In this document: in pieces, positions 26,566-35,024 of the stretch | Numbering within the stretch: position 1 is the stretch's first letter | Layout: the number at the start of each line of letters is the position of its first letter | Source: Marinitenerispora sediminis | GTDB lineage: Bacteria; Actinomycetota; Actinomycetes; Streptosporangiales; Streptosporangiaceae | Assembly (NCBI RefSeq): GCF_003336425.1 | Contig: NZ_QEIO01000002.1 | Location: forward strand, 26,711-90,710 | Reading direction: 5' to 3' | Length of the DNA stretch: 64,000 nt | The notes under the pieces: generated by a model | What the model saw: only the letters and a program-made list of their open reading frames with translations | Database searches by the model: none | Told to the model about the DNA's origin: nothing | Translations under genes and position numbers: made by a program

Positions 26566-27231
26566 ATGCGTAGCGAACTATTCGATCAGGTACGAGAGTC
26601 CGATCAGCCGGGAATGAGCCTCCAGAACCATCAGATGCTCCGGGTGAGCTTCGACGGGGAGTTCTTCGCCCGGCAGGGCGCCATGGTCGCCTACCAGGGC
26701 GAGGTGGACTTCGCCTACCAGGGGGCCGGCGGAATCGGCAAGCTGTTCAAGAAGGCGTTCACCGGCGAGGGCCTGCCGCTGATGAAGGTCTCCGGGCGCG
26801 GCGAGGTCTTCCTGGCGCGCGACGCCTGGGACGTGCACATCATCGATCTCGACGGCGACTCCGTCACGGTCAGCGGGGAGAACGTGCTGGCGTTCGAGTC
26901 CGGGGTGAGCTGGGACATCAAGCGTGTCGAAGGCGCGGGGGTCGCCTCCGGAGGGCTGTTCAACACGGTGTTCACCGGGCACGGGCGGATCGCGATCGCC
27001 TGCCACGGCATGCCCGTGCTGCTCAACGTCGACCAGCCCACCTACGTCGACACCGACGCCGCGGTCGCCTGGTCCTCCACCCTGCACACCGGTGTGCGGC
27101 GCACGGTCAAGGCCGGGGCGCTCATCGGCCGCGGCAGCGGCGAGGCCGTGCAGCTGGTGTTCCAAGGCCAGGGGTTCGTCCTGGTGCAGGCGTCCGAAGG
27201 CCCGCCGGTCCCCGCCCAGGCGGCCGGCTGA
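26566..27231 (+). CDS. AIM24 family protein
   Basis: A 221-residue protein of the AIM24 (DUF124) family, built of tandem beta-sandwich repeats. Typical pieces are FFARQGAMVAYQGEVDFAY at 25-43, LMKVSGRGEVFLAR, FESGVSWDIKRV and GLFNTVFTGHGRIAIACHG. These bacterial relatives of a mitochondrial inner-membrane protein have no settled biochemical role. The ATG at 26566 follows GGGAG by ten bases. It is a single gene, divergent from the dcs-like operon and convergent with the galactonate genes. Confidence 0.88.
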   Translation: MRSELFDQVRESDQPGMSLQNHQMLRVSFDGEFFARQGAMVAYQGEVDFAYQGAGGIGKLFKKAFTGEGLPLMKVSGRGEVFLARDAWDVHIIDLDGDSVTVSGENVLAFESGVSWDIKRVEGAGVASGGLFNTVFTGHGRIAIACHGMPVLLNVDQPTYVDTDAAVAWSSTLHTGVRRTVKAGALIGRGSGEAVQLVFQGQGFVLVQASEGPPVPAQAAG

Positions 27232-27246
27232 CCCCGGGGGCCGGCC
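27222..27246. terminator. hairpin overlapping the AIM24 stop
   Basis: GGCCGGC at 27222-27228 pairs with GCCGGCC at 27240-27246 around an eleven-base loop that includes the stop codon. It is placed correctly for the end of the AIM24 transcript, but in DNA this GC-rich a seven-base stem may be chance. Confidence 0.35.
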
Positions 27247-27382
27247 CTCCACCGCCGCCCGCCGGCGGCCGCATCGCGGCCCCGCCCTCCGACCGCGCGA
27301 TGCCGGCGGCCGGCACCTCCGCGGTCGGCGCGGGGCCAGCGCCCGGGAGTCACCCGATGATTTCGCAGACCCCCGCCCGCGT

Positions 27383-27979
27383 TCAGACGAGTTCGGCGAG
27401 GAGGGGGATCTGGTCGGGGTCGGCGAGAGCCGAGCCGACCGCCACCATCCGCGCTCCCGCGTCGAGGTACTCCCGCGCGTTGCGGGCGTCCATACCGCCG
27501 GTGGCCACGATCCGCACCTCGGGGAAGGGGCCGTGCAGAGCGCGGAACCACGCCGTGCCGAGCGATGTCGCGGGGAACGCCTTCACCCAGTGGCCGCCCG
27601 CTCGCAGCACGCCCTGGACGTCGCTCGGGGTCGCAACACCGGGGAGGTGGGGCATCCCCTCCGCCTCCGAGGCGGCCATGACCTCCGCGTCGAAACCCGG
27701 CGCGACCGTGAAGGCGGCCCCGGCCTCGGCCACGGCACGGACCTGGCCGGGGGAGATCACCGTGCCCGCGCCGACGGGACGGCCGCGTTCGGCCCCGGCC
27801 CGCACGGTCGCGCGCAGCGCCTCCAGTCCGCGGGCGTCGCGGGCGGGCACCTCGATCGCGGTGATGCCCATGTCCCAGGCGCGCTCGGCCAGCTCGACCG
27901 TGGTCTCCACGGGCATGCCCCGCAGGATCGCCAGCACGCGGTGCCCCGCGAACAGGCCGTCCAGGCCCTCGTCACTCAT
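27383..27979 (-). CDS. dgoA: KDPGal/KDPG aldolase
   Basis: A 198-residue class I aldolase. It has VLAILRG at 15-21, AIEVPARD (active-site Glu), VGAGTVISPGQV, FTVAPGFDAEV and HWVKAFPA, whose Lys forms the Schiff base, then ATGGMDARNAREYL for phosphate binding. It splits 2-dehydro-3-deoxy-6-phosphogalactonate into pyruvate and glyceraldehyde 3-phosphate. The pairing with a DgoD dehydratase favours the galactonate substrate over KDPG from the Entner-Doudoroff route, though enzymes can do both. The ATG overlaps the upstream kinase stop by eight bases and is preceded by GAGAGGGAC. It is the last gene of the locus. Confidence 0.88.
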   Translation of the reverse strand: MSDEGLDGLFAGHRVLAILRGMPVETTVELAERAWDMGITAIEVPARDARGLEALRATVRAGAERGRPVGAGTVISPGQVRAVAEAGAAFTVAPGFDAEVMAASEAEGMPHLPGVATPSDVQGVLRAGGHWVKAFPATSLGTAWFRALHGPFPEVRIVATGGMDARNAREYLDAGARMVAVGSALADPDQIPLLAELV

Positions 27980-28952
27980 GTCCCTCTCCTCTCACCGCGG
28001 CCACAGCCGCCGAAGCGTGGTCGGTCCACCGGTCGTCGGGGACCTCCAAGAGTTCCTCCACCTCCCGCGCCGGGGGCGGATCAGCGAGGTCTCCCACCAC
28101 CCGCAGGACGCGTCCGGCGCACAGGTGCCCCAGCCGCAGGCGCCTCCGGCCGTCGAGGCCGCGCAGACGCCCCGCCAGGTACCCGGCGGCGAACGCGTCC
28201 CCGGCTCCCACCGGCTCGACCACCTCCACCGACGGCGCCGGCACGTACTCCTCGCCGCCGCCGTGGAACTCGGTGGCGCCGTGTTCGGCGTCCTTGACCA
28301 CGAGGCGGTCCACATCGGGCAGGAGCGACCGCACGTCGCGGGCGGTGGCGGTGCCCCACAGCTCCTCGGCCTCGTCCCTGCCGACGAAGACGATGTCGGC
28401 GAGCCGGGCCAGCTCCAGGAGGCGGGGTGCCGCCTCCCTCCGTCTCCAGAGCCGGGGCCGGTGGTTGACGTCGAAGCTCACCGTCAGGCTGGGGTCGGCC
28501 AGCAGGCTCTCGGTGAGCGCGTCGCAGCCGGGGGAGAGCGCGGGGGTGACACCCGACAGGTGCACGATGCCGGCCGCCCGGACGTGGGGGTGCCCGGCCA
28601 GTTCGGGGCCGAGGGCCGAGGCCGCCGACCCCGCGCGGTAGTAGTGGACCGCGCTCCCCGTGGGCGAGGGGTCCTTGGCGAACAGGGCCGTGGGCCGGTC
28701 GGGGTCGATCCGCACACCGGATACGTCCACCCCCCGTTCCCGCAGGCTCCGCACGACCACCCGCCCGAAGGGGTCGTCGCCCACACTGCTGAGCCAGGCG
28801 GCCCGGTGCCCGAGTGCCGCCAGGGCGCACGCCACGTTGGACTCGGCACCCGCGATGCCCATGGACAGCAGCGGGGCCCGGTCCAGGGGGACCGGCTCGG
28901 TCGCGGTGAGCAGCAGCATGGTCTCACCGACACAGGTGACCTGCGGTGTCAC
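27972..28952 (-). CDS. dgoK: PfkB-family 2-dehydro-3-deoxygalactonate kinase
   Basis: A 326-residue ribokinase-fold sugar kinase, started at GTG 28952, which overlaps the SMP-30 stop (GTGA). It has GAESNVACALAALG near 34-47 (sugar-binding signature) and PVGAGDAFAAGYLAG near 248-262 with the catalytic Asp. It would phosphorylate KDGal at C6, feeding the aldolase encoded directly downstream with an eight-base overlap. E. coli DgoK belongs to another kinase family, so the symbol denotes function by context, not orthology; a 2-keto-3-deoxygluconate kinase reading is the alternative. Confidence 0.85.
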   Translation of the reverse strand: MTPQVTCVGETMLLLTATEPVPLDRAPLLSMGIAGAESNVACALAALGHRAAWLSSVGDDPFGRVVVRSLRERGVDVSGVRIDPDRPTALFAKDPSPTGSAVHYYRAGSAASALGPELAGHPHVRAAGIVHLSGVTPALSPGCDALTESLLADPSLTVSFDVNHRPRLWRRREAAPRLLELARLADIVFVGRDEAEELWGTATARDVRSLLPDVDRLVVKDAEHGATEFHGGGEEYVPAPSVEVVEPVGAGDAFAAGYLAGRLRGLDGRRRLRLGHLCAGRVLRVVGDLADPPPAREVEELLEVPDDRWTDHASAAVAAVRGEGHE

Positions 28953-29818
28953 GGGTGTCCTCCGAAGGGCTGGGCCGCCGGGGCGGAGACGTCCACGGGG
29001 ATCGAGAAGAGGGCGCCGTCGCAGGGCCCGGCGTGGCCGAGGCCGATCGCGGCGGAGGCGACGAACAGCCGGGGCTCCGGGGTGTCGACGACGCACACGC
29101 TCGTGGGCTGGGCGGCGGGCAGCCGCACCACGCGCTCCAGGGCCCCGCCGGGGTCGTAGCGGTGCACCCTCCCGGCCCCCCAGACGGCGACCCACAGGTG
29201 CCCCTCCGCGTCGACCTGCATCCCGTCGGGGCTGCCCTCCCCGACCCGGGCGAAGACGGTTCGCGCGCCGGGTTCTCCGCCGGGGGACACCTCGTAGGCG
29301 TCGATCCGGCCCTCGGCGCTGTCGGCGAGGTACATGCGGGCGCCGTCCGCGGTGAAGGCGGGGCCGTTGGGAACGGTGTAGCCCTCGATGACCCGGGTGA
29401 CCGTGCCGTCGGGGTCGGTGCGGTAGACGGAGCCGGCTCCGGGGGTGCCGTCGTAGGCCATCGACCCCGCCCAGAACCTCCCCCGCGGATCACAGCAGCC
29501 GTCGTTCATCCTCATCGGGGCGGCCGCGCCGGCCTCGGGCCGGGCCAGCCACCGCGGGGAGCTGTCCCCGCCGAGCAGCGCCACTCCCGTGCCCGCCGCC
29601 GCGACGTACTCCCCCGGCCGCCCCAGGACGGGGGCGACCGCGCCCAGGGGGACGTGGAGGGTGGCGAGCACCTCGGCCGGGCCCGGGACGAGGGGGTCGA
29701 GTCCGAGGAGCCTGCCGGTGAGGATGTCCACCATGAGCAGGTCCCGGCCCTGCCAGCGCAGGCCCTCCCCCAGTTCGAAGCGGTCCGTGCTCCACGGTTC
29801 GCACAGCATGCGCGTCAC
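28949..29818 (-). CDS. SMP-30/gluconolactonase family lactonase
   Basis: A 289-residue six-bladed beta-propeller hydrolase. It shows LGEGLRWQGRDLLMVDI (metal-ligand Glu) near the start, RMNDGCCDPRGRFWAGSM (metal-ligand Asn), GYTVPNGPAFTADGARMYLADS (second Asn/Asp pair) and SPDGMQVDAEGHLWVAVW. Enzymes of this type open sugar-acid lactones. In this operon the natural substrate is galactono-1,4-lactone or -1,5-lactone formed by a galactose dehydrogenase, giving D-galactonate for DgoD. It lies ten bases downstream of dgoD and overlaps the kinase gene by four. Confidence 0.87.
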   Translation of the reverse strand: MTRMLCEPWSTDRFELGEGLRWQGRDLLMVDILTGRLLGLDPLVPGPAEVLATLHVPLGAVAPVLGRPGEYVAAAGTGVALLGGDSSPRWLARPEAGAAAPMRMNDGCCDPRGRFWAGSMAYDGTPGAGSVYRTDPDGTVTRVIEGYTVPNGPAFTADGARMYLADSAEGRIDAYEVSPGGEPGARTVFARVGEGSPDGMQVDAEGHLWVAVWGAGRVHRYDPGGALERVVRLPAAQPTSVCVVDTPEPRLFVASAAIGLGHAGPCDGALFSIPVDVSAPAAQPFGGHP

Positions 29819-29828
29819 TCCTTCTTCC

Positions 29829-30974
29829 TCACCACTCCGCGAAGGATCCGTCCTGGTGGCTCCACACCGGTGCCCTCCAGCGGTGGCCCTTCCGGTCCGC
29901 CCTGCGCACGGCGTCCTCGTCCACGCTCACGCCCAGCCCCGGGGCCTCGGGGCGGCGGATGTGCCCGTCGGGGAAGGCGAAGACACCGGGGTCCAGGACG
30001 TAGTCGAGAAGTTCGGCGTCCCGGTTGTAGTGGATGCCGATGCTCTGCTCCTGGATGAGGAAGTTGGGCGTGGCGAAGGCGATCTGGAGGCTGGCGGCCA
30101 GGGCCAGCGGGCCGAGCGGGCAGTGCGGGGCGAGGAGGGCGTCGTAGGTCTCGGCGAGGGAGGCGATCCTGCGCACCTCGGAGATCCCGCCCGCGTGGGA
30201 GAGGTCGGGCTGGGCGACCGCCACGCCCGCCTGGAGCGCGGGGAGGAAGTCGGTCCGGCTGAACAGGCGCTCCCCGGTGGCGATGGGCACCGGGCTGCAC
30301 CGCACGACCTCTTCGAGCAGGTGCCCGTACTCGGGCAGCACGGGCTCCTCCACGAACATGGGGCGCAGAGGCTCCAGCAGGGGCAGGACCCGGCGAGCGG
30401 TGGCCGCGTTGAAGCGGCCGTGGAAGTCCACGGCCACGTCCCGGTCCGGCCCCAGCACCTCGCGCACCCTCGCCAGCCGCTCCACGACGCCGTCGATCTC
30501 GCGGACAGTGGCCGAACGCCCCATCACCCCGGACGCGTTCATCTTCACGGCGGTCAGCCCGGACTCCACGCGGGCGGCGACCGCGTCCGCCAGTTCGGCC
30601 GGGTCGTCGCCGCCGACCCAGCCGTACACGCGCACCCGGTCGCGGACGGGGCCGCCGAGGAGCTGGTGCACGGGGACGCCCAGACGCTTGCCCGCGATGT
30701 CCCACAGCGCCTGGTCGAGCCCGGCGACGGCGCTGGACAGCACCGGCCCTCCCCGGTAGAAGGAGGCCTTGGTGAGGCGCTGCCAGTGGTGCTCGATCGG
30801 AGTGGGGTCCTGGCCCAGCAGGAGTTCGGACAGTTCCGCGACCGCGGCCCGCACGGTCTCCGCCCGCCCCTCCACCACGGGCTCGCCCCAGCCGACGACT
30901 CCGTCGTCGGTCTCCACCCGGCACATCAGCCACCGGGGCGGGACCAGGAAGGTCTCGATGCGGGTGATTCTCAC
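29829..30974 (-). CDS. dgoD: D-galactonate dehydratase (enolase superfamily)
   Basis: A 381-residue member of the mandelate racemase/enolase superfamily. The active-site pieces match E. coli DgoD well: AVDFHGRFN (metal Asp plus HGR), FVEEPV (metal Glu), ATGERLFSR (metal Glu), AQPDLSHAGGI, LLAPHCPLGPLALAA with the catalytic His, and EQSIGIHYNRDAELLDYV. The enzyme dehydrates D-galactonate to 2-keto-3-deoxygalactonate, the defining DeLey-Doudoroff step. It overlaps the GntR gene by four bases and is followed after ten bases by the lactonase. This gene sets the sugar assignment for the entire locus. Confidence 0.92.
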   Translation of the reverse strand: MRITRIETFLVPPRWLMCRVETDDGVVGWGEPVVEGRAETVRAAVAELSELLLGQDPTPIEHHWQRLTKASFYRGGPVLSSAVAGLDQALWDIAGKRLGVPVHQLLGGPVRDRVRVYGWVGGDDPAELADAVAARVESGLTAVKMNASGVMGRSATVREIDGVVERLARVREVLGPDRDVAVDFHGRFNAATARRVLPLLEPLRPMFVEEPVLPEYGHLLEEVVRCSPVPIATGERLFSRTDFLPALQAGVAVAQPDLSHAGGISEVRRIASLAETYDALLAPHCPLGPLALAASLQIAFATPNFLIQEQSIGIHYNRDAELLDYVLDPGVFAFPDGHIRRPEAPGLGVSVDEDAVRRADRKGHRWRAPVWSHQDGSFAEW

Positions 30975-31702
30975 TGCGGTCTCTCCAGATCGTCTTCGGG
31001 CGCGTCGTCCTCGGTGATGCGGAGCAGGTCCGCCCTGGCCTGGTCCAGCAGGGAGCGCATGGCGGACTCGGCGGCGAGGGCGTCGCCCGCGGCGACCGCC
31101 TCCGTGACGGCGCCGTGGCTGGGCACCGGATCGCCGTGGGCGCCTCCGTGGACCAGGCGGTCGCGCTCGGAGAGCCCCGCGGCGAAGAAGACGTCCGTGC
31201 GGACGAACAGCTCGTTGTGCGTGGCCGCCAGCAGCGCGCGGTGCCAGCGCAGGTCAGCCCGCGCGGCCGCCTCTGCCGGGCCCTCGGCGGAGTCGGCGAT
31301 GTCCGCGAGCGCCGCGCGCAGTTCGGCGACGTCGGCGTCGGTACGCCGCTGGGCCGCGAGGAGGGCGGCGGCGGGTTCCAGGGCGTCGCGGAGCTCGGCC
31401 AGGTCCCGGAAGAAGACGTCGCCCGCTCCGGCGGCGATCTGCCACCGGACCACGTCCGGGTCGAGCAGGTTCCAGTCGCCGCGCGGACGCACGAACGTCC
31501 CCTTCTTCTGCCGGGAGCCCACCAGCCCCTTGGCCGCCAGGACCTTGATCGCCTCGCGGATCGCGGTGAGGCTCAGACCGAGCTCCGCGCTGAGCGCGGC
31601 CAGGTCGATCGTCTGCCCCTCGCCGATGGCACCGGAGAGCACGCGCTCCGCCAGCAACCGCACCGTCTGGCCGTGCACGCCGCGCCCCGAGTAGGCCGCC
31701 AT
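30971..31702 (-). CDS. GntR/FadR-type regulator of the galactonate genes
   Basis: A 243-residue regulator started at ATG 31702, behind a near-perfect GGAGGAAGTG ribosome site. Residues 8-72 are a GntR winged helix (LSAELGLSLTAIREAIKVLAAKGLVGS, KKGTFVRP). Residues 85-235 are an all-helical FCD effector domain with metal-binding Asp/His positions (DLRWHRALLAATHNELF). E. coli DgoR, which represses dgo genes until galactonate binds, is the same subfamily, so an equivalent role is inferred. It sits between the SDR gene and dgoD and overlaps dgoD by four bases, so it would be autoregulated with the operon. Confidence 0.88.
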   Translation of the reverse strand: MAAYSGRGVHGQTVRLLAERVLSGAIGEGQTIDLAALSAELGLSLTAIREAIKVLAAKGLVGSRQKKGTFVRPRGDWNLLDPDVVRWQIAAGAGDVFFRDLAELRDALEPAAALLAAQRRTDADVAELRAALADIADSAEGPAEAAARADLRWHRALLAATHNELFVRTDVFFAAGLSERDRLVHGGAHGDPVPSHGAVTEAVAAGDALAAESAMRSLLDQARADLLRITEDDAPEDDLERPQ

Positions 31703-31727
31703 CACTTCCTCCGTTCCAGGCGTCCCG

Positions 31728-32483
31728 TCACGACGACGCCTTGTAGATACTCCACCCTCCGTCCACCGGCAGGCTCGCACCGGTGACATAGGAGGCCTCC
31801 GCGGAGGCGAGGAAGGAGATGACGGAGGCGACCTCCTCCGGGTCGCCGAAGCGGCCCGCGGCGGTCTGGGCGACGCTGGTGCGGCGGTCCTCCTCGTCCA
31901 CCCCCTCCCAGGCGGCGGTGAGGATGGGGCCGGGCAGTACGCAGTTGACGCGCACCCGCGGCCCGTACTCGACGGCGAGCTGGCGGGTCAGGGCGGTGAG
32001 CCCGCCCTTGGTGGTGGCGTAGGCCAGTCGGCCGGGGAGTCCGAACCAGGCGTGGACCGAGGAGGTGATGACGACGCTGCCGCCGTTGGCGGAGAGGTCG
32101 CCCACGCAGGCGCGCACCCCCAGGAAGGCCCCCGTGAGGTTGACGGCGAGCTGGCGCTCCCAGGAACCGAGCGTGGTCTCGTGGGCGGGCGCCTGCTCGA
32201 AGGTGTAGGCGTTGGAGACGAGGACGCCCACCGGCCCGAAGGCGCTCCGGGCCGCCTGCACGACTCCGTCCCAGGAGTCCTCGTCGCTCACGTCGGCCCG
32301 CACCGCCAGGGCGCGCCCGCCCTCCGCGCGGATGCGCGCGGCCGCTCCCTCCAGGCGTGGGGACAGGTCGGTCAGCACCACCGAGGCGCCCTCGGCGGCC
32401 AGACGGCGGGCGGTGGCCTCTCCGATGCCCTGTGCCGCGCCGGTGACCACGGCCGTCACTCCGTCGTGCCTGGTGTCTGTCAT
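31728..32483 (-). CDS. SDR dehydrogenase, probable sugar dehydrogenase
   Basis: A 251-residue classical SDR started at ATG 32483. It has VTGAAQGIGEATARRLA at 13-29, VLTDLSPR with Asp39 for NAD preference, ITSSVHAWFG (catalytic Ser), YATTKGGLTALTRQLA (Tyr155, Lys159) and SYVTGASLPVDGGWS at the end. The usual NNAG is SNAYT here. Members close to this oxidise aldoses at C1, which fits galactose to galactonolactone in front of the SMP-30 lactonase. The exact substrate is unproven. It precedes the GntR gene by 25 bp. Confidence 0.82.
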   Translation of the reverse strand: MTDTRHDGVTAVVTGAAQGIGEATARRLAAEGASVVLTDLSPRLEGAAARIRAEGGRALAVRADVSDEDSWDGVVQAARSAFGPVGVLVSNAYTFEQAPAHETTLGSWERQLAVNLTGAFLGVRACVGDLSANGGSVVITSSVHAWFGLPGRLAYATTKGGLTALTRQLAVEYGPRVRVNCVLPGPILTAAWEGVDEEDRRTSVAQTAAGRFGDPEEVASVISFLASAEASYVTGASLPVDGGWSIYKASS

Positions 32484-32545
32484 GTCACTCCGTAAGCTGG
32501 TAGGTGCGCCCGGTGCCATCCGGGGGCCGTCCGGTCCCGGGCCGG

Positions 32546-33760
32546 TTACGGGCCCTCCGGTACGAACACGACGGCGGGCGCGGTGCCGGTGCCGGGCGCG
32601 GGGACGAGGGCGTCGAAACGCGCTGGCTCGCCGGGCCGGGTCCGCGCGACCGTGCGGCCGGACGCGGCGTGGACCAGGGCGCCGGGGCGCGAGGCCGTGA
32701 AGGCCCCGGCCAGGCGCCGTCCCCCGGCCTCCCGCGCGCCCCAGCGGGGCGGTTCGCTCCAGAAGCCGTCGGGGGTCACCTCGGCCACCGGATCCCTGCC
32801 CGTGCCGAGGCCGAACCCGATGACCAGGGCCATGCCCTGTCCCGGAGCGAGCTCCGTGAGCGGCCCCAGCGCCTCGACCTCGGTCACCCGGTCGACCGGG
32901 CACAGCCCGCCCAGGTGCTCCAGCGGCCGCTGCACCGGCGCCTCCAGCCACACCTCGGCCCTGGACCCGGTGTCGGGGTACTCGGCCCCCTCGCTCACGT
33001 CGAAGCGCAGGGTCAGGGTGCCCGCGGCGCCCACGTTGGCCAGCCATCCGGACGCGGTGGGGAAGCCGACCTTGCCGACGACGTCCTGCGGGGGCACCCG
33101 CACCACCGAGGGCGGGTGCGCCAGGACGCGCGGGTGCCCGTTGCCCGCGACGAGCGGCACGGTGTGCGGGCCCGGCCCCCGGACCCCCACGTAGACGCCG
33201 CCGGCGCCGTCGGCCGCGGCAGGGGCCCCGTCGATCTGGGTCACGTTCCACAGCGCCCACCGGCGGACGGTGCCGGAGACGTTGACCGCCTCCAGGTCCA
33301 GCCGGTAGCCGGCGGCGCCGGGCTCCAGCGTGAGGCGCCGGCGCAGGCGCAGCCCTGACCGCGGATCGTCACGGCTGGTGAGGGTGAGCGTGGCGGAGCC
33401 GTCCGGGGCGGAGGCGGCCTCGGCGGTGTAGGGGCCCGAGTCCAGGACCGGGTCGGGGGGACCGGCCCACTGGCCCGGGCCGTCCCACCCCTGGGGCGCG
33501 GGCCAGGTCTTGTCGCCGCCGACGTTGTTCCACGCGCTCATCGGCCCGTCCACCGGGCCGAGCTCCACGCCCGCCACGGGCTGGAGGTCATCGTCCAGCA
33601 GGCGGGGGTTGCGGTACAGGTGCTCGCGGCCGCGGTGCCGCACGGACAGGAGCCGGCCGCCCAGCCCCGGGGCCGCGGTCAGCCGGACCACCCCGTTGTC
33701 GAGCACGACCCGCTCCCGCGGCCCGGAGCCAGCGCGCCGGATCACGGCGGGGGTGCTCAC
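32546..33760 (-). CDS. DUF4380-like galactose-mutarotase-fold protein
   Basis: A 404-residue protein started at GTG 33760, overlapping the upstream alcohol dehydrogenase stop (GTGA). The sequence VVLDNGVVRLTAAPGLGGRL followed by VRHRGREHLYR near 18-50 resembles the opening strands of aldose 1-epimerase/galactose-mutarotase-like folds. AWNNVGGDKTWPAPQGWDGPG near 76-96 is characteristic of the DUF4380 group. LWNVTQIDGAP and LEHLGGLCPVDRVTEVEAL follow. No signal peptide. Function unknown in detail; in this operon a role in sugar anomer handling or oligosaccharide processing is plausible but inferred. Confidence 0.7.
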   Translation of the reverse strand: MSTPAVIRRAGSGPRERVVLDNGVVRLTAAPGLGGRLLSVRHRGREHLYRNPRLLDDDLQPVAGVELGPVDGPMSAWNNVGGDKTWPAPQGWDGPGQWAGPPDPVLDSGPYTAEAASAPDGSATLTLTSRDDPRSGLRLRRRLTLEPGAAGYRLDLEAVNVSGTVRRWALWNVTQIDGAPAAADGAGGVYVGVRGPGPHTVPLVAGNGHPRVLAHPPSVVRVPPQDVVGKVGFPTASGWLANVGAAGTLTLRFDVSEGAEYPDTGSRAEVWLEAPVQRPLEHLGGLCPVDRVTEVEALGPLTELAPGQGMALVIGFGLGTGRDPVAEVTPDGFWSEPPRWGAREAGGRRLAGAFTASRPGALVHAASGRTVARTRPGEPARFDALVPAPGTGTAPAVVFVPEGP

Positions 33761-34848
33761 CGCTCCTCCCCGTTCACCAGGCACACCTTGCCCCGGCTCT
33801 CGCCCGCGGCGAGCCGGTAGGCGGCGTCGGCCTCGGCGAGGTCGAACCGGTCGGAGACCACCCGCTCCGGGGACAGGCCCCACCTGACCAGGTTCACCGA
33901 CAGCTCGGCCATGGCGGGCAGCGAGGTCACCCAGGAGGCGTAGAGGGTGAGCTGCTTGTGCAGGAGGGTGTCCGACACCTCGGTCTCCAGGGTGCCGCCC
34001 TCGCCGACCAGGGACACCCGGCCCCACTCGGCCGCGCTCTCCAGCGCCAGCGAACGGCCCGCACGCGACCCGGAGCAGTCGATGACCGTCGCCGCGCCCC
34101 TCCCGGAGGTGACCCGGCCGACCTCCTCGGCCGCCTCCTCGGGCGAGGCGAGGGCGTCGAAGACGCCCAGGGTGGCGGCCCACTCCCGGCGCCGCTGGTT
34201 GGGCTCCACCCCGATCACGCGGGCCGCGCCCATGCCCCGGCCGATCATGCCCGCCGCCAGGCCGACCGGGCCCAGGCCCACGACGAGCAGGTCCCCGTCG
34301 CCGTTGACCCTGACGCGCCGCAGACCCTCGTAGGCGGTGCCGAACCCGCAGGCGATGAGCGCGCCGTCCACGAAGGAGAGCTCGTCGGGCAGGGGGACGC
34401 AGGTCGACTCCTCCGCCAGCAGGTACTCGGCGTGGCCCCCGTCGCGCTGCCAGCCGTGGGCCGCCCGCTCCGGGGCCGTGCAGCTGATCATGTAGCCGCG
34501 GCGGCAGTTGTCGCACAGCCCGCATCCGGCGATGTGGTAGACGATGACCCGGTCCCCCGGGCCGAACCTGCGGCACCCCGGACCGGCCTGCACGACCGTT
34601 CCCGACGGCTCGTGGCCGGCGACGACGCCCCGGTAGGCCGGACCGTCGACGCCCCGGTGCGTCTTGTGCTCCCGGTAGATGTAGCCGATGTCGCTGCCGC
34701 AGATTCCCGAGGCCCCGATCCTCAGCAGCACCTGGCCCGGCCCCGGCTCGGGCACAGGAAGCGTGTCCACGACCGCGGTGGAGTCGCCGGGCAGGCGCAC
34801 ACCGCGCATGGTCGCGGGCGGCGGGCTGCCGAAGGCCGTTGCGTTCAT
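33757..34848 (-). CDS. zinc-dependent medium-chain alcohol/polyol dehydrogenase
   Basis: A 363-residue MDR enzyme. It has catalytic-zinc ligands in GASGICGSDIG (Cys50) and GHEPSG (His79, Glu80), a structural-zinc loop GCGLCDNCRRGYMISC with four Cys at 109-123, and the Rossmann loop VVGLGPVGLAAGMIGRGMGA at 189-208. The ATG at 34848 follows GGGGG by nine bases. Such enzymes oxidise sorbitol, galactitol, threonine or sugar C1/C6 hydroxyls. Position at the head of the catabolic half of the locus suggests a sugar or polyol feeding into the galactonate route. It overlaps the DUF4380 gene by four bases. Confidence 0.85.
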   Translation of the reverse strand: MNATAFGSPPPATMRGVRLPGDSTAVVDTLPVPEPGPGQVLLRIGASGICGSDIGYIYREHKTHRGVDGPAYRGVVAGHEPSGTVVQAGPGCRRFGPGDRVIVYHIAGCGLCDNCRRGYMISCTAPERAAHGWQRDGGHAEYLLAEESTCVPLPDELSFVDGALIACGFGTAYEGLRRVRVNGDGDLLVVGLGPVGLAAGMIGRGMGAARVIGVEPNQRRREWAATLGVFDALASPEEAAEEVGRVTSGRGAATVIDCSGSRAGRSLALESAAEWGRVSLVGEGGTLETEVSDTLLHKQLTLYASWVTSLPAMAELSVNLVRWGLSPERVVSDRFDLAEADAAYRLAAGESRGKVCLVNGEER

Positions 34849-35024
34849 GACTGGATTCCCCCGTTCGGGCTGGATCTTGTTCTTTGCGGAGCGTTTCGGG
34901 CGCGCGTCCACCGGGCCGCCTCCCGCCGCGTCCTCGCTCCCCTGGGGCGCGGCCGGGCTGGACGCCCCGTGCGCGAGACCGCCGGGACGGTCCGCCCCTC
35001 CGGCGGCTTTCCGAAGAACACTCC

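Noticed and set aside
25818..26573. A 251-codon plus-strand frame in the region upstream of AIM24
   Set aside because: Cys/Arg/Gly-rich with no family signature or ribosome site; it runs out of frame into AIM24. Treated as non-coding.
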